A stretch of DNA of 64,000 bases from FCB group bacterium (lineage in GTDB: Bacteria; Zixibacteria; MSB-5A5; GN15; JAAZOE01), in the NCBI GenBank assembly GCA_024231695.1, contig JAAEQF010000742.1:1-64000 (forward strand). Direction: 5' to 3'. Both the position numbers and the translations under genes were made by a program. Below, piece by piece: positions 9,269 through 17,581 of this stretch. Every line of letters begins with the position of its first letter. The stretch's first letter is position 1. Under the pieces are notes generated by a model. It saw nothing but the letters and a program-made list of their open reading frames with translations. It had not been told where the DNA came from and searched no databases.

Positions 9269-9682
9269 TTACTCAATATTGATAAACAGTTTACCTTCAT
9301 CCAGATCGAGCGGGAAGATTTTCAATTTATCCTTGGCTGAACCGTACAGGATTTTGCCTTCGTAATCATAAGTCGCTTTACCGATGCTGCAACACTGGAC
9401 AGTGTTGTCGCCGGGGACCGGGTCGAGATGTCTTTTGCCATGTTGACAGACGTTTTGGAAGGCATGATAGTTGCCGTCATCGCCGTGAATAATCAGCACT
9501 TTGTCCGGCAGGTCGTCGCGTTCGAGCCTGATGGCTCCACCCGGATCGGTCAGTTCCGAGGTGCGATCAAGATCAACGATCAACAGACCGTCCTTGAACG
9601 ACCAGCACGTTGGGTCCTGCGGCGGTTGAGTGATACAGACGCCGAAAAGCCGCTGGAAAATATTGCGCTTATTGAAATTCAT
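9269..9682 (-). CDS. Degenerate Rieske-type ferredoxin domain protein
   Basis: A 137-residue soluble protein with a Rieske fold. The first cluster motif is present as C79-Q-H81-G. The second motif, normally C-x-x-H-G, reads C97-C-S-I100-G, so the second histidine ligand is replaced by isoleucine. The surrounding residues (KATYDYEGK ... LKIFPL) keep the normal pattern of the family. A conventional 2Fe-2S Rieske cluster needs two Cys and two His, so the cluster is either lost, changed in ligation (Cys98 could help) or replaced by another function. It has no signal peptide or membrane segment. It lies 15 bases downstream of the GxDxY-repeat protein gene on the same strand and has its own site GGGGAG, so the two are probably one operon. 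Confidence 0.75.
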   Translation of the reverse strand: MNFNKRNIFQRLFGVCITQPPQDPTCWSFKDGLLIVDLDRTSELTDPGGAIRLERDDLPDKVLIIHGDDGNYHAFQNVCQHGKRHLDPVPGDNTVQCCSIGKATYDYEGKILYGSAKDKLKIFPLDLDEGKLFINIE

Positions 9683-9697
9683 ATCCAGACTCCCCGT

Positions 9698-11842
9698 TTA
9701 TTCAATATCAAATATTTCCAGTTCCGGGATATGGCCGGTGGCGGCATCGAGACCGATCCCGAAATTGTTATAGCCAAAATTGCTGTCGGCCCGATCCGGT
9801 GAAAACCAAACGGCGTTATCTCTTTGATTGTTGGAGGGCTCAATTTTGCCTTCCGCTTGCAGAAGATAATTGTCCGTACCGGAAGCATCGATAAAGATCC
9901 CGGCTGATTTTGAGTAATAGGTATAGTTGAACAGTTCGGTTGGTCGGGCAAAATCGGTGCGGAACGTCGCCCCGCCAAAACCCTGCTGACCTTGGCCATA
10001 GGTGTAGCTGTCGGCTCCGGCCATGTCGAAGAAAAAGGCGAATGACCTGATTTGGGCCAGGCCGTAGGAAATTATTTTGGCTTCATATTCGTCGTTACCG
10101 CGGCGGTCGATGAACAGGGCGTTGGTATAGTCCCAGCCGAAACCAAAAGCCGCTCCAGCCGTTTCAGTCAGGATATGTTTGTCGTCACCATCCTCGTCGA
10201 TTAGGATGGCGTTACAAAAATGAGCACCTGAGGCTTGAGTGAAATAAACCGATTGATATTCGTCGTTGCCATCGCCATCGTAACAAATGCCGGTGCCGAA
10301 CCAATAACCGACGCCCAGCGACCAGTTGCCGGAGATATATTGGTCGTCACCGTGGATGTCGATTATTGCCCCGACCCCTCCAGCCCAGCTGTGGCCGTCG
10401 GAACCGTCGCCTCGTCGTCCATACCCGGCTCCCTGAGCGTAGTTTCCCGCGATTTTATGTTCGCTATGATAATCGGCATGGCCGCCAATGGCGGCCGACG
10501 GTTCGGCCGTGTAAATATCATTGCCGGAATAATCTGCCAGACAACCGATTCCACCACCCACGCTGCCGCACCCCTGACCGTCACCGAAAAGGTAATAATT
10601 ATCGTTACCGGCGCAATCGATAGCCAGACCGATCCCGAAATAACCAACGCCTTGTGCCGAATTTTGGGCCCTGTAACTATCACTGCCGTCTTTATCGAAT
10701 AGAACTCCGATACCCAAGAAACCGGCTCCTTGCGAAAAGAGAGTTCCCTGATAACGGTCAGAACCGGCGGCATCATAGAGAAGACCGACACCAAGAATTC
10801 CGGTTCCCAATGAGGGGCTATTGCCGTTATCGCTTATATAGCGATCATTGCCGCCTAAGTCGAGCAGAAGCGAGATACCCAGGTCGATACTTGATGTTGC
10901 TCCGGCGGAACCGGTATAGAGGTCATCTCCGCCGAAATCAAGGATCAACAGGCAGTCATCGGCGTCGATCTCATTGTCGTCCGTTCCGGTGATGACAATC
11001 CGGCCCTGCGGTGTGGGAAAGTCGAGATGATAATCCGGCGGAACCTTGGCGGCATGGGTGCGCAGTTCTTTTTCGGCTTTTTCCGCGGCGGCAGCGACTT
11101 TCAGGGCGGCATAACAGATTGATTCGAAATCTATCTCTCCGGCGGCGTCATCGATTTCCGGATAATAAATGGTTCCATCCTCCTGAGTTTCGCTCAAGTC
11201 GCGAATTCGAAAAACTTTTAATCTTGTATCGAGAGGAATACGGCGGATGCCCAGATCGCGCCAGTGGATAGCCTCGCGCAGGTTTTCGATCAGACCGGCC
11301 AGGGCGATTTTGGCTTCCTCGGGAAGAGGTTCGAGCTGGCGGGCCAGATCGGCACGAAGATCATATCCTTCGTATTTCCGATTGAATGTTGTGTAATGTA
11401 TTTTTTTGCCGGCGGCCAGATACAGATTGTCAATGGCGGAAAGCAACGGTTCGGCGGTTTGCGGCGGATCGACCAGATTGGCACCGTAAGAACGAAAACC
11501 GCCGGTTTTATGTTCCACACCCAGAAAATAAAGCAGATGATAGAGATTGTCGGTGGTACTGTCGAGGCGGGCGGGATCGCAATATCTCCTGACTGCGCCG
11601 CCGAATGACTTGCCGTAATCATATAGTTTGAGCGGTTCGGCAAAAAGATCGTCGAACGATTTTATCTTATAGGGGATATCGGCCGGAAAACGGCCCCAGT
11701 ACCCTTTGGGGGTGAAACCGAGGTCCTGACGACTCAGGCCGATCGAATCGAGCGCCGTCTGCAGCAGGTCGGGTTTATCCTCACCCCGGACCGGGGCGAC
11801 CATTGTAATCAGAATCAAAACCACTGCCAATATCCGCATCAT
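9698..11842 (-). CDS. Exported GxDxY-repeat protein, unknown function
   Basis: A 714-residue exported protein with a signal peptide (ILAVVLILITMVAPVRG). Residues 20-290 are a mostly helical region I cannot assign. From about 300 to 690 the protein is at least eleven irregular repeats of about 25-45 residues. Each is built around a hydrophobic GIGxLxD strand followed by a turn G-x-D-x-Y (GGDDLY, GGNDRY, GSDRY, GSDSY, GNDNY, GNDIY, GDDQY, GNDEY, GADSY, GTDNY), often then QGxG. The turn resembles the calcium-binding GGxGxDxL nonapeptide of RTX proteins, but the spacing is longer and Tyr replaces Leu. A calcium-stabilised beta-solenoid is a reasonable guess. It forms a probable operon with the Rieske-like gene. 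I know no named family that fits. Confidence 0.75.
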   Translation of the reverse strand: MMRILAVVLILITMVAPVRGEDKPDLLQTALDSIGLSRQDLGFTPKGYWGRFPADIPYKIKSFDDLFAEPLKLYDYGKSFGGAVRRYCDPARLDSTTDNLYHLLYFLGVEHKTGGFRSYGANLVDPPQTAEPLLSAIDNLYLAAGKKIHYTTFNRKYEGYDLRADLARQLEPLPEEAKIALAGLIENLREAIHWRDLGIRRIPLDTRLKVFRIRDLSETQEDGTIYYPEIDDAAGEIDFESICYAALKVAAAAEKAEKELRTHAAKVPPDYHLDFPTPQGRIVITGTDDNEIDADDCLLILDFGGDDLYTGSAGATSSIDLGISLLLDLGGNDRYISDNGNSPSLGTGILGVGLLYDAAGSDRYQGTLFSQGAGFLGIGVLFDKDGSDSYRAQNSAQGVGYFGIGLAIDCAGNDNYYLFGDGQGCGSVGGGIGCLADYSGNDIYTAEPSAAIGGHADYHSEHKIAGNYAQGAGYGRRGDGSDGHSWAGGVGAIIDIHGDDQYISGNWSLGVGYWFGTGICYDGDGNDEYQSVYFTQASGAHFCNAILIDEDGDDKHILTETAGAAFGFGWDYTNALFIDRRGNDEYEAKIISYGLAQIRSFAFFFDMAGADSYTYGQGQQGFGGATFRTDFARPTELFNYTYYSKSAGIFIDASGTDNYLLQAEGKIEPSNNQRDNAVWFSPDRADSNFGYNNFGIGLDAATGHIPELEIFDIE

Positions 11843-12266
11843 AACCCTTCCTCCGGAAAATCGTTATGGCGGAAAATAAGCCGGTGAGAGGGTTCGATCC
11901 AGTTAAAAAGATGAATGGGTAATCATAATTCATAGTTTTGATCGAATATTAAATATCCTGTCAACTATAAAATGCAGGGATAGTATGAAAAAAAAATATT
12001 TTTTTTTATTGACCTTAACCTCAATTTTGGCAAAAATAGGGTTCGACCCGATATTAAAGGGATTCTTAGACATTTGTCTGAGTTTGATTATGGGGAGTTG
12101 AGTACCGGCCGAATCTTGACCGGACGATGAAAACAAGGAGGAAGAGATTGCGTTAGGGATGACGCTAGTATCCAATTCTAAAAAATAAGTACACTGTTAT
12201 AGTTGGGCGTCTATTAACGAGGAAATTATCAAAACGAGTATTTAACTTCAAACGAAGGGAAGAAAA
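11843..12266. other. Intergenic region, no gene seen
   Basis: This lies between a minus-strand and a plus-strand gene. It is AT-rich with long A/T runs near 11985-12010. An imperfect 8-bp hairpin (CTTAGACA / TGTCTGAG) lies near 12064-12081. The ribosome binding site of the next gene (GAAGGGAAG) is at the right end. I see no supported ORF and no clear promoter. Confidence 0.55.
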
Positions 12267-13436
12267 ATGAAGAAGCTGTTAATGTTTGTGGTACTGTTTG
12301 CCTTTGTGCTGGGCAGTATGGCGAGCGCATCTGAAAACCGCGTCTATACGATGGGTGATGCCAATAACATCGTGAAAGACGAATACAACATCTGGATGTA
12401 CCCCTCAACTATCAACCAATATCCCCGGTTGTTGACGATGTGCATCGATGGTGACATCGACCAAATGGGAGCGCATTTCCAGTTTGGTCAAGATACCGAG
12501 AATCCCTGGGTATTGGGTGCCTATTTTGAAGATGGGTACTACTGGCCGGATATCCTCGATGACGTTTATTATGGTGATGGGTTCTACTATCTTGAGGACA
12601 ATCGCCGCATTTCGTTGTTCTATGGCCGTAACCTGGGCGAGATGCCTTTTGGGTTCACCCTGGATATCATTCACTCCTCCACTTCCTACGAGGCTCCGGA
12701 TGATAATCCAGAAGCCGGGCTCTCAAAGTACACTATCGGATTCGGTTTTTCACCGATGGAGGGTAAGGCTGAAATTGGTATTGGATTCTCAATGATGTCC
12801 TGGACTGACAAGGACGGAGACGGGGTTGATAACACCAAGCCATCCGGCAATATGGAATTTATGGCCACCGGTCGTTATTGGATGGAAGGCAGCGGAAAAT
12901 ACACCTGGGTTCCTCACGCCGCACTGTGGTATGAGAAACAGGGTCGTGAGGATTACACCGATGGTGTTCTGGATGGTGAGGAAACCAATACCGAGATGGC
13001 CTTTGATCTCGGCTGTGGCATGAATTACGAGGCCGATGAAGATATCCTGGCGATTGCTGATATGGGTTTCCAATTCTGGAATGAAAAGGGAGAATGGACA
13101 CCGGCCACCGGTGATGCGGTAGAGAATAAAGAATCCAATATTGCCCTTCCATATTTCCGAATTGGTCTGGACGCTAAAGTCTTCAAATGGTTGGATGTTC
13201 GCGCCGGTACCTATTCAACCTGGGATCGCTGGAAAGAAGAAGACGTGGCTGACGAAACCACCGATAAGCACAACAGTGTTGACACCGATCTGTTCCTCGG
13301 TATCGGACTGCATTGGGGCAACCTGGAGATCGATGGCGAGATGGATCCCGATTTTGTAGAAGACGGGCCATATTTCCTCTCCGGTGAATATGAAGATATG
13401 TTCTACAGTGTATCAGTAACTTACTGGCTCGACTAA
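12267..13436 (+). CDS. Outer-membrane beta-barrel protein, putative
   Basis: A 389-residue exported protein. The signal peptide is clear (KKLLMFVVLFAFVLGSMASA). The mature part has alternating polar/hydrophobic strands rich in Gly, Tyr, Trp and Phe (for example ISLFYGRNLG, TIGFGFSP, AEIGIGFSMM, LFLGIGLHWG, YSVSVTYWL) and acidic loops such as DKDGDGVD. This pattern fits an outer-membrane beta-barrel; the terminal strand ends in YWLD rather than the usual terminal Phe. No known porin or receptor family is recognisable and no plug domain is seen. It is monocistronic, with its own site GAAGGGAAG before the ATG and a strong terminator 27 bases after the stop, which suggests an independently and perhaps highly expressed gene. 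Confidence 0.72.
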   Translation: MKKLLMFVVLFAFVLGSMASASENRVYTMGDANNIVKDEYNIWMYPSTINQYPRLLTMCIDGDIDQMGAHFQFGQDTENPWVLGAYFEDGYYWPDILDDVYYGDGFYYLEDNRRISLFYGRNLGEMPFGFTLDIIHSSTSYEAPDDNPEAGLSKYTIGFGFSPMEGKAEIGIGFSMMSWTDKDGDGVDNTKPSGNMEFMATGRYWMEGSGKYTWVPHAALWYEKQGREDYTDGVLDGEETNTEMAFDLGCGMNYEADEDILAIADMGFQFWNEKGEWTPATGDAVENKESNIALPYFRIGLDAKVFKWLDVRAGTYSTWDRWKEEDVADETTDKHNSVDTDLFLGIGLHWGNLEIDGEMDPDFVEDGPYFLSGEYEDMFYSVSVTYWLD

Positions 13437-13463
13437 GAATCACCTTGATTGACATCATAGAAG

Positions 13464-13493
13464 AAACCCCGCCCGTTTGGGCGGGGTTTTTTT
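13464..13493 (+). terminator. Strong intrinsic terminator
   Basis: The stem AAACCCCGCCC / GGGCGGGGTTT with loop GTTT is followed by a run of seven T. It ends the transcript of the beta-barrel gene. Confidence 0.93.
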
Positions 13494-13754
13494 GTGTCTC
13501 CGGCGGTTCTCTTCAATATCAGATTTAGCCTGTTGTATGCAAGTCGGTAGAAGCTGTGCATAGTTTGCAGTTGTTTGCGCACAAGCAGGCTCAAATGGTC
13601 CAGTCGGCATGTTTGCATTAAGTAAAATAATAGCAAGAAGTTACGGAGAGTGGCCTCGCTTTCGGAGGCAATGTCCGCCGCAAAAAATTTGAAAATACGA
13701 TAAGGCATAGGGTTTGCATTATTCCCTGCTGAGATGACACGCAAAGGAGAGACA
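13494..13754. other. Intergenic region, no gene seen
   Basis: No ORF is supported. A small hairpin GCCTC / GAGGC lies near 13652-13668. AAAGGAGAG just before 13755 is the ribosome binding site of the next gene. A minus-strand ORF here runs through the terminator and lacks a ribosome binding site. Confidence 0.55.
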
Positions 13755-14375
13755 ATGCTAGCTCAGAACTACAGCCGAGGTTTCACGGACGATAAGTTGA
13801 AAGCCACTCCCGAACCGAAAATAAAGTATGATGAGGGCGGCTTTTACATCATGACTATTTCTGAAAACGTGAAAGTCTATATCGATGATTATTATCGTTT
13901 TCTGGGGCACAGCTATGACCAATGCATGACTGAGCTGGCTCGAATCGACAATAAACTGGATAATCTCGGTCCTCAGTGGAGCGAGACGCGGGCCTATTGT
14001 ACCGCTTATAAGATAATTTTAAATCTGGTAGTAAAAAACATCCGCTCATTCTATAGTGACAGTTCGAATTTTGGCGTTTTCATGACGCCCTGGTGCTTTG
14101 GAACGGTTATTCTCGAAAAGGTTGAGACATTACAGGATCGGTTGTCCAAGGGTCAGGTAACCGACGATTCACTGCCCGAGGACACTTATTACGTGACCCG
14201 CTATATGGATGAGATTTACCGAAAAGTGCTTCTGGATCTCTTTGATTTTCCGGATGAGGCTTTCAAGATGCGCTGGCAATACAGTGAACTACTAAAGCGT
14301 TACTCACGTGTTCTGCAGAATATCACCGGTTCATTGCAGTCGGTTCTACTATCGGTAAAAAGTTACGGCGTCTAA
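13755..14375 (+). CDS. Conserved-looking helical protein, unknown function
   Basis: I do not recognise this 206-residue protein. It has no signal peptide and no membrane segment. After a charged N-terminus it is predominantly helical with many aromatic residues, including VKVYIDDYYRFLGHSYDQC, ending in a helix KRYSRVLQNITGSLQSVLLS. Two cysteines (PWC, AYC) are not in a metal-binding spacing. I chose ATG 13755 because AAAGGAGAG lies directly upstream; an in-frame ATG at 13734 has no such site. The gene stands alone: a terminator precedes the region and another follows the stop, so it is a separate transcription unit just before the HD-GYP gene. Confidence 0.72.
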   Translation: MLAQNYSRGFTDDKLKATPEPKIKYDEGGFYIMTISENVKVYIDDYYRFLGHSYDQCMTELARIDNKLDNLGPQWSETRAYCTAYKIILNLVVKNIRSFYSDSSNFGVFMTPWCFGTVILEKVETLQDRLSKGQVTDDSLPEDTYYVTRYMDEIYRKVLLDLFDFPDEAFKMRWQYSELLKRYSRVLQNITGSLQSVLLSVKSYGV

Positions 14376-14406
14376 CCATTTATGCCCTAAAAGTAGTGTA
14401 TTAATA

Positions 14407-14440
14407 AAAAACCCGCCTTTTCCTCCTGGGCGGGTTTTTT
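14407..14440 (+). terminator. Intrinsic terminator
   Basis: The stem AAAACCCGCC / GGCGGGTTTT has a 12-base loop and is followed by a T run. It lies about 30 bases after the stop of the orphan 206-residue protein gene. Confidence 0.88.
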
Positions 14441-14499
14441 CTTGTCAAAAAAGAATGACAACTGACCGATATGTATAAAGATCGAGGTATGAGTGTATT

Positions 14500-15483
14500 A
14501 TGGCAATTATGAATAGTAAAAGAACGCTGACCGACAAATTTCTTCCAATCTATCTGGAGGCTTTACGGATAGATTCCGTGATCGATTTTGATCTATATTT
14601 GAGTATCGGTCATGATTTGGTGCTTTACCGGGCGGCCGATCTGCCGTTTACCGAAAAAACCAGAGCCACGCTCCTCGATAACAACATCAAGCAGTTGTTT
14701 ATTCCCGGCGGCGAACGTTCCCGTTATCAGACTTATATCGAATCCAATATAAATCAGATAATCGAGGATCGCGAAATACCAGAAACGACCAAAGCCGGAA
14801 TCGTTTATGACAGCACCAAGCTGCTGGTCAAGGATGTTTTGGACAATCCCACCCTGAGTGATAATATCAGGCGTAGTAAGGATCTGGTGGAATCCTCAGT
14901 AAACTTTGTCATCAAAGGGCAGGATGCTTTTCATAATCTCCTTATGGTGATGTCTTTCGATTATTATACCTATACCCATTCGGTCAACGTTTGCACGTTT
15001 GCCGTCGCTTTCGCCCGTCATTTGGGTTACAGCGACGAAGATTTTCTGATCAATCTGGGCACCGGCGCGTTATTGCATGATGTCGGCAAGACCAAAATAT
15101 CCGACCGTATTTTGAATAAGCGTTCCCGATTGAGTCCGCTGGAGCTTGAACTGATCCGTAAGCATCCGCAATGGGGTGTCGATCTGATCCGCGACACCAA
15201 TCTGGTTCACGACAGTTCCTATTATGCCATTCTTCAACATCATGAACGAGATGATCAGTCGGGATATCCGGCCGGTTTACGAGGCGAGGATATTCATATA
15301 TACGGTAAAATCACCGGCATCGCCGATTCTTTCGATGCCATGACCACTCGCCGCGTTTATCAGAACGCTGTTGAGACTTACCCGGCGTTGAAGGCTCTTT
15401 TTGAAAGAGAAAATGCCTTCGACCGCAATCTTCTGGAACAATTCGCTCTCCTGATGGGACCGCGCGAGATGGCGCAATTATAG
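14500..15483 (+). CDS. HD-GYP domain phosphodiesterase
   Basis: A 327-residue cytoplasmic protein with a C-terminal HD-GYP domain, the family that hydrolyses cyclic di-GMP and sometimes other cyclic dinucleotides. The key signatures are the HD pair at 193-194 in LLHDVGK, the HH pair in LQHHERDDQSGYPAGL with the GYP motif, and the metal-ligand region SFDAMTTRRVY. The middle position of the HHExxDGxGYP signature reads DDQSGYP, a mild variation. The first 140 residues form a helical region (FDLYLSIGHDLVLYRAAD) that resembles the N-terminal DUF3391-like part of other HD-GYP proteins and is probably sensory. No receiver domain or membrane segment is present. RidA and MFS genes follow on the same strand. 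Confidence 0.9.
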   Translation: MAIMNSKRTLTDKFLPIYLEALRIDSVIDFDLYLSIGHDLVLYRAADLPFTEKTRATLLDNNIKQLFIPGGERSRYQTYIESNINQIIEDREIPETTKAGIVYDSTKLLVKDVLDNPTLSDNIRRSKDLVESSVNFVIKGQDAFHNLLMVMSFDYYTYTHSVNVCTFAVAFARHLGYSDEDFLINLGTGALLHDVGKTKISDRILNKRSRLSPLELELIRKHPQWGVDLIRDTNLVHDSSYYAILQHHERDDQSGYPAGLRGEDIHIYGKITGIADSFDAMTTRRVYQNAVETYPALKALFERENAFDRNLLEQFALLMGPREMAQL

Positions 15484-15560
15484 CGCATTTCAGTCCGGTT
15501 TTTAATTGTTCGCAGCCATAATCCTGCTTTATATTCAGTTCTCGAAACATGGAGGACGAC

Positions 15561-15947
15561 ATGAAAAAAATCATTATTGACACCGATTTGGCGCCCAAGG
15601 CGCTCGGTGCCTACAATCAGGCAGTTATCGTCGAAGCCGGGCGATTGCTTTTTATCTCCGGTCAACTCGGTCTTGATCCCGATTCGATGAAAATGGCTGA
15701 GGGCGGAGTGGCAGCTGAGGCGGAGCTGGCAATGAATAACATTAAAGCTATTCTGACCGAAGCCGGTTGCGATTTCTCTTCGGTCATCAAAGCGACGATT
15801 TATCTGGCCGATATTGGTGATTTTTCGACCGTCAATGAAATCTATGCGTCCTGCTTTCAATCGGATGCTCCGGCCCGGGCCGCCTTTGCCGTGGGAGCAC
15901 TACCTTTGGGGGCGCGAGTGGAGATTGAGGCGATTGCGGCTCTGTAA
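15561..15947 (+). CDS. ridA: RidA family enamine/imine deaminase
   Basis: A 128-residue protein of the RidA (YjgF/YER057c/UK114) family, a trimeric enzyme that hydrolyses reactive enamine and imine intermediates released by PLP enzymes. The signature residues are in place: GAYNQAV near the N-terminus, FISGQLGLDPD, and the C-terminal pattern GARVEIEAIA, which contains the conserved Arg and Glu of the active site. The length is normal for the family. I start it at ATG 15561, since GGAGG at 15551-15555 is correctly spaced and the family begins at this point; an in-frame ATG at 15549 overlaps that site. The stop is six bases before the MFS gene, so the two are probably co-transcribed. Confidence 0.93.
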   Translation: MKKIIIDTDLAPKALGAYNQAVIVEAGRLLFISGQLGLDPDSMKMAEGGVAAEAELAMNNIKAILTEAGCDFSSVIKATIYLADIGDFSTVNEIYASCFQSDAPARAAFAVGALPLGARVEIEAIAAL

Positions 15948-15953
15948 CGGTCA

Positions 15954-17123
15954 ATGACGCGCAATATTCGGATATTTCTTGTTACTGAGGCGATACTGGC
16001 CGCCTGTGGCGGATTTATTCTGCCGATTTATGTCCTTTATTTTCGGTACTTCAGTATAACCCTTTTCGAAGTGGCTCTTTTGGCGGCGGTTTTCGAAACC
16101 TCGGTTTTGATTTTTGAAATTCCCACCGGCCTTTTGGCCGACCGTTTCGGTCGCAAGCAATCAGTAGCCATCGGATTTACCCTGTTTGCCGTAAGCGGTC
16201 TGGTTTTCATCCTTTTCCGCAATCTAACCGGATTTATTTTTGGCGAAATAATCTTCGGGCTGGCTGAGGCGTTTATCTCGGGGGCGGGTGAGGCGCTGGC
16301 AGTCGATTCGATCGAGGAGAATGATAAAGACCGGCTTATGAATCGAGTTTTTATACTTCGGAGCCGGATTCGGATCGTGGCCACCACGGTTTTTATGCTT
16401 GGCGCCGGGTTTCTATTTATCGCCAACGTTTCGATAACCTTTTATCCGATACTTTTGGGAGGGCTGGCCGGTCTGGGTGCGTCGATGTTTTTTGTAGTCA
16501 ATGAAAAAGGCGACACGGATGGACAGCGACTCGGTTTTTTTGCGCCGATCGGCAATATGCTGAGGCAGATTAAAATATCGCCGCTACTCAAGATTATCTT
16601 TATCCTGTCTGTCGCCGCCAATTTCTCGTTTGAGGGCGCCGATCAATACTGGCAGATACTATCATCAGAAATATATGACATTGATATTCGGTATTTTGGT
16701 CTTCTGACCGCCGCCGGAGCGGTTATAGCCTTCTTTCTGGTCGGGCCGGTTACACGGCGAGCCGCCGGGGGGATATCTTTGCCGCTGATGATATTGATTC
16801 TGGCCGGCGTGGTGATATCATCGTTACCAAACATTCCGGCTATGCTTTTGCCGCTGCTCTTGATTCTCTATTTCATTTGCAAGGAAATGATAACACCGAC
16901 CTTTTCGATCATGATCAACCGGGCGATTAAAGCGGAGGGTCGGGCGACTTTTCTTTCGGGCTACAATCTGGCTTGTTCGGTGGGCGAAGTTGGCTCAGGA
17001 CTGATTGTCGGCATAATTGCTTCGCGTTTGGGTCTGCCGGTGGTTTTTGTCCTCTGCGGCGGCTTTCTGGTGCTGGCCACGGTAACAATCATGTTCAAAT
17101 CTGCGTTGGTTTCCGGCAAATGA
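15954..17123 (+). CDS. MFS transporter
   Basis: A 389-residue integral membrane protein with about 12 hydrophobic segments, consistent with the major facilitator superfamily. The loop between helices 2 and 3 carries the family motif A as GLLADRFGRKQ, and FEIPTG just before it is common in drug-exporter-like members. The central loop (VVNEKGDTDGQRLG) separates the two six-helix halves. The substrate cannot be told from sequence. The gene starts six bases after the RidA stop with no strong ribosome binding site of its own, which suggests translational coupling. Confidence 0.88.
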   Translation: MTRNIRIFLVTEAILAACGGFILPIYVLYFRYFSITLFEVALLAAVFETSVLIFEIPTGLLADRFGRKQSVAIGFTLFAVSGLVFILFRNLTGFIFGEIIFGLAEAFISGAGEALAVDSIEENDKDRLMNRVFILRSRIRIVATTVFMLGAGFLFIANVSITFYPILLGGLAGLGASMFFVVNEKGDTDGQRLGFFAPIGNMLRQIKISPLLKIIFILSVAANFSFEGADQYWQILSSEIYDIDIRYFGLLTAAGAVIAFFLVGPVTRRAAGGISLPLMILILAGVVISSLPNIPAMLLPLLLILYFICKEMITPTFSIMINRAIKAEGRATFLSGYNLACSVGEVGSGLIVGIIASRLGLPVVFVLCGGFLVLATVTIMFKSALVSGK

Positions 17124-17581
17124 TCGGGGAGCTTGCCCGAATCGGTATGAACGACGGGTTTTAAGGCCGAAAATCAACACTTTTGGCGATTTTCTTTTTG
17201 CTTATTTGGTTGTAATACTTCAGAAATCCCTTGACAAATATGGTCTGATGTAGTTAATTACATAATGTCAGGGGTAAAGTCTCGCCTTTGCATCTTTGAT
17301 CACCCAGACAAAAAAAGAGCACAAAGTTTTACTCGCCAGTGGTCATACGCTGGAATTAACTTTTGACTTTTTAATCTTTTTGAATCGCGGGTGCATGATA
17401 ACCATGCTATCGCCAGCCCAAAGGATTCGGTCGTCCTCGTGGTGTGATATTATCGCCAAGGCAATCATCTCATCTGCTTCTGGAACGGCGAATTATCCTT
17501 CCACCATCGGTTTCGTCCGTTTACCATCAAAAATAAGGCAAAATCCATGAAAATAGATATAGACGATTGTTAGGAGGAAGT
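17124..17581. other. Intergenic region / long leader, no gene seen
   Basis: About 450 bases precede the large vWA/HYR gene. A TTGACA hexamer lies at 17231-17236 but no good -10 box is at the right distance. A small hairpin GCATG / CATGC lies near 17392-17408. An 84-codon ORF at 17296-17550 has no ribosome binding site and looks accidental. AGGAGG at 17572-17577 is the site of the next gene. Confidence 0.55.

Noticed and set aside
12040-12060. A GGTTCGACCC segment resembling a tRNA T-arm
   Set aside because: Flanking bases do not form the acceptor, D or anticodon stems, so no tRNA can be folded.
13433-13744. A 103-codon minus-strand ORF
   Set aside because: It runs through the intrinsic terminator at 13464-13493 and has no ribosome binding site.
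17231-17266. A promoter starting at TTGACA 17231
   Set aside because: No TATAAT-like box lies at 15-19 bases; the closest, CATAAT, is 24 bases away.
17296-17550. An 84-codon ORF before the large vWA gene
   Set aside because: No ribosome binding site, no recognisable features, and composition like non-coding sequence.
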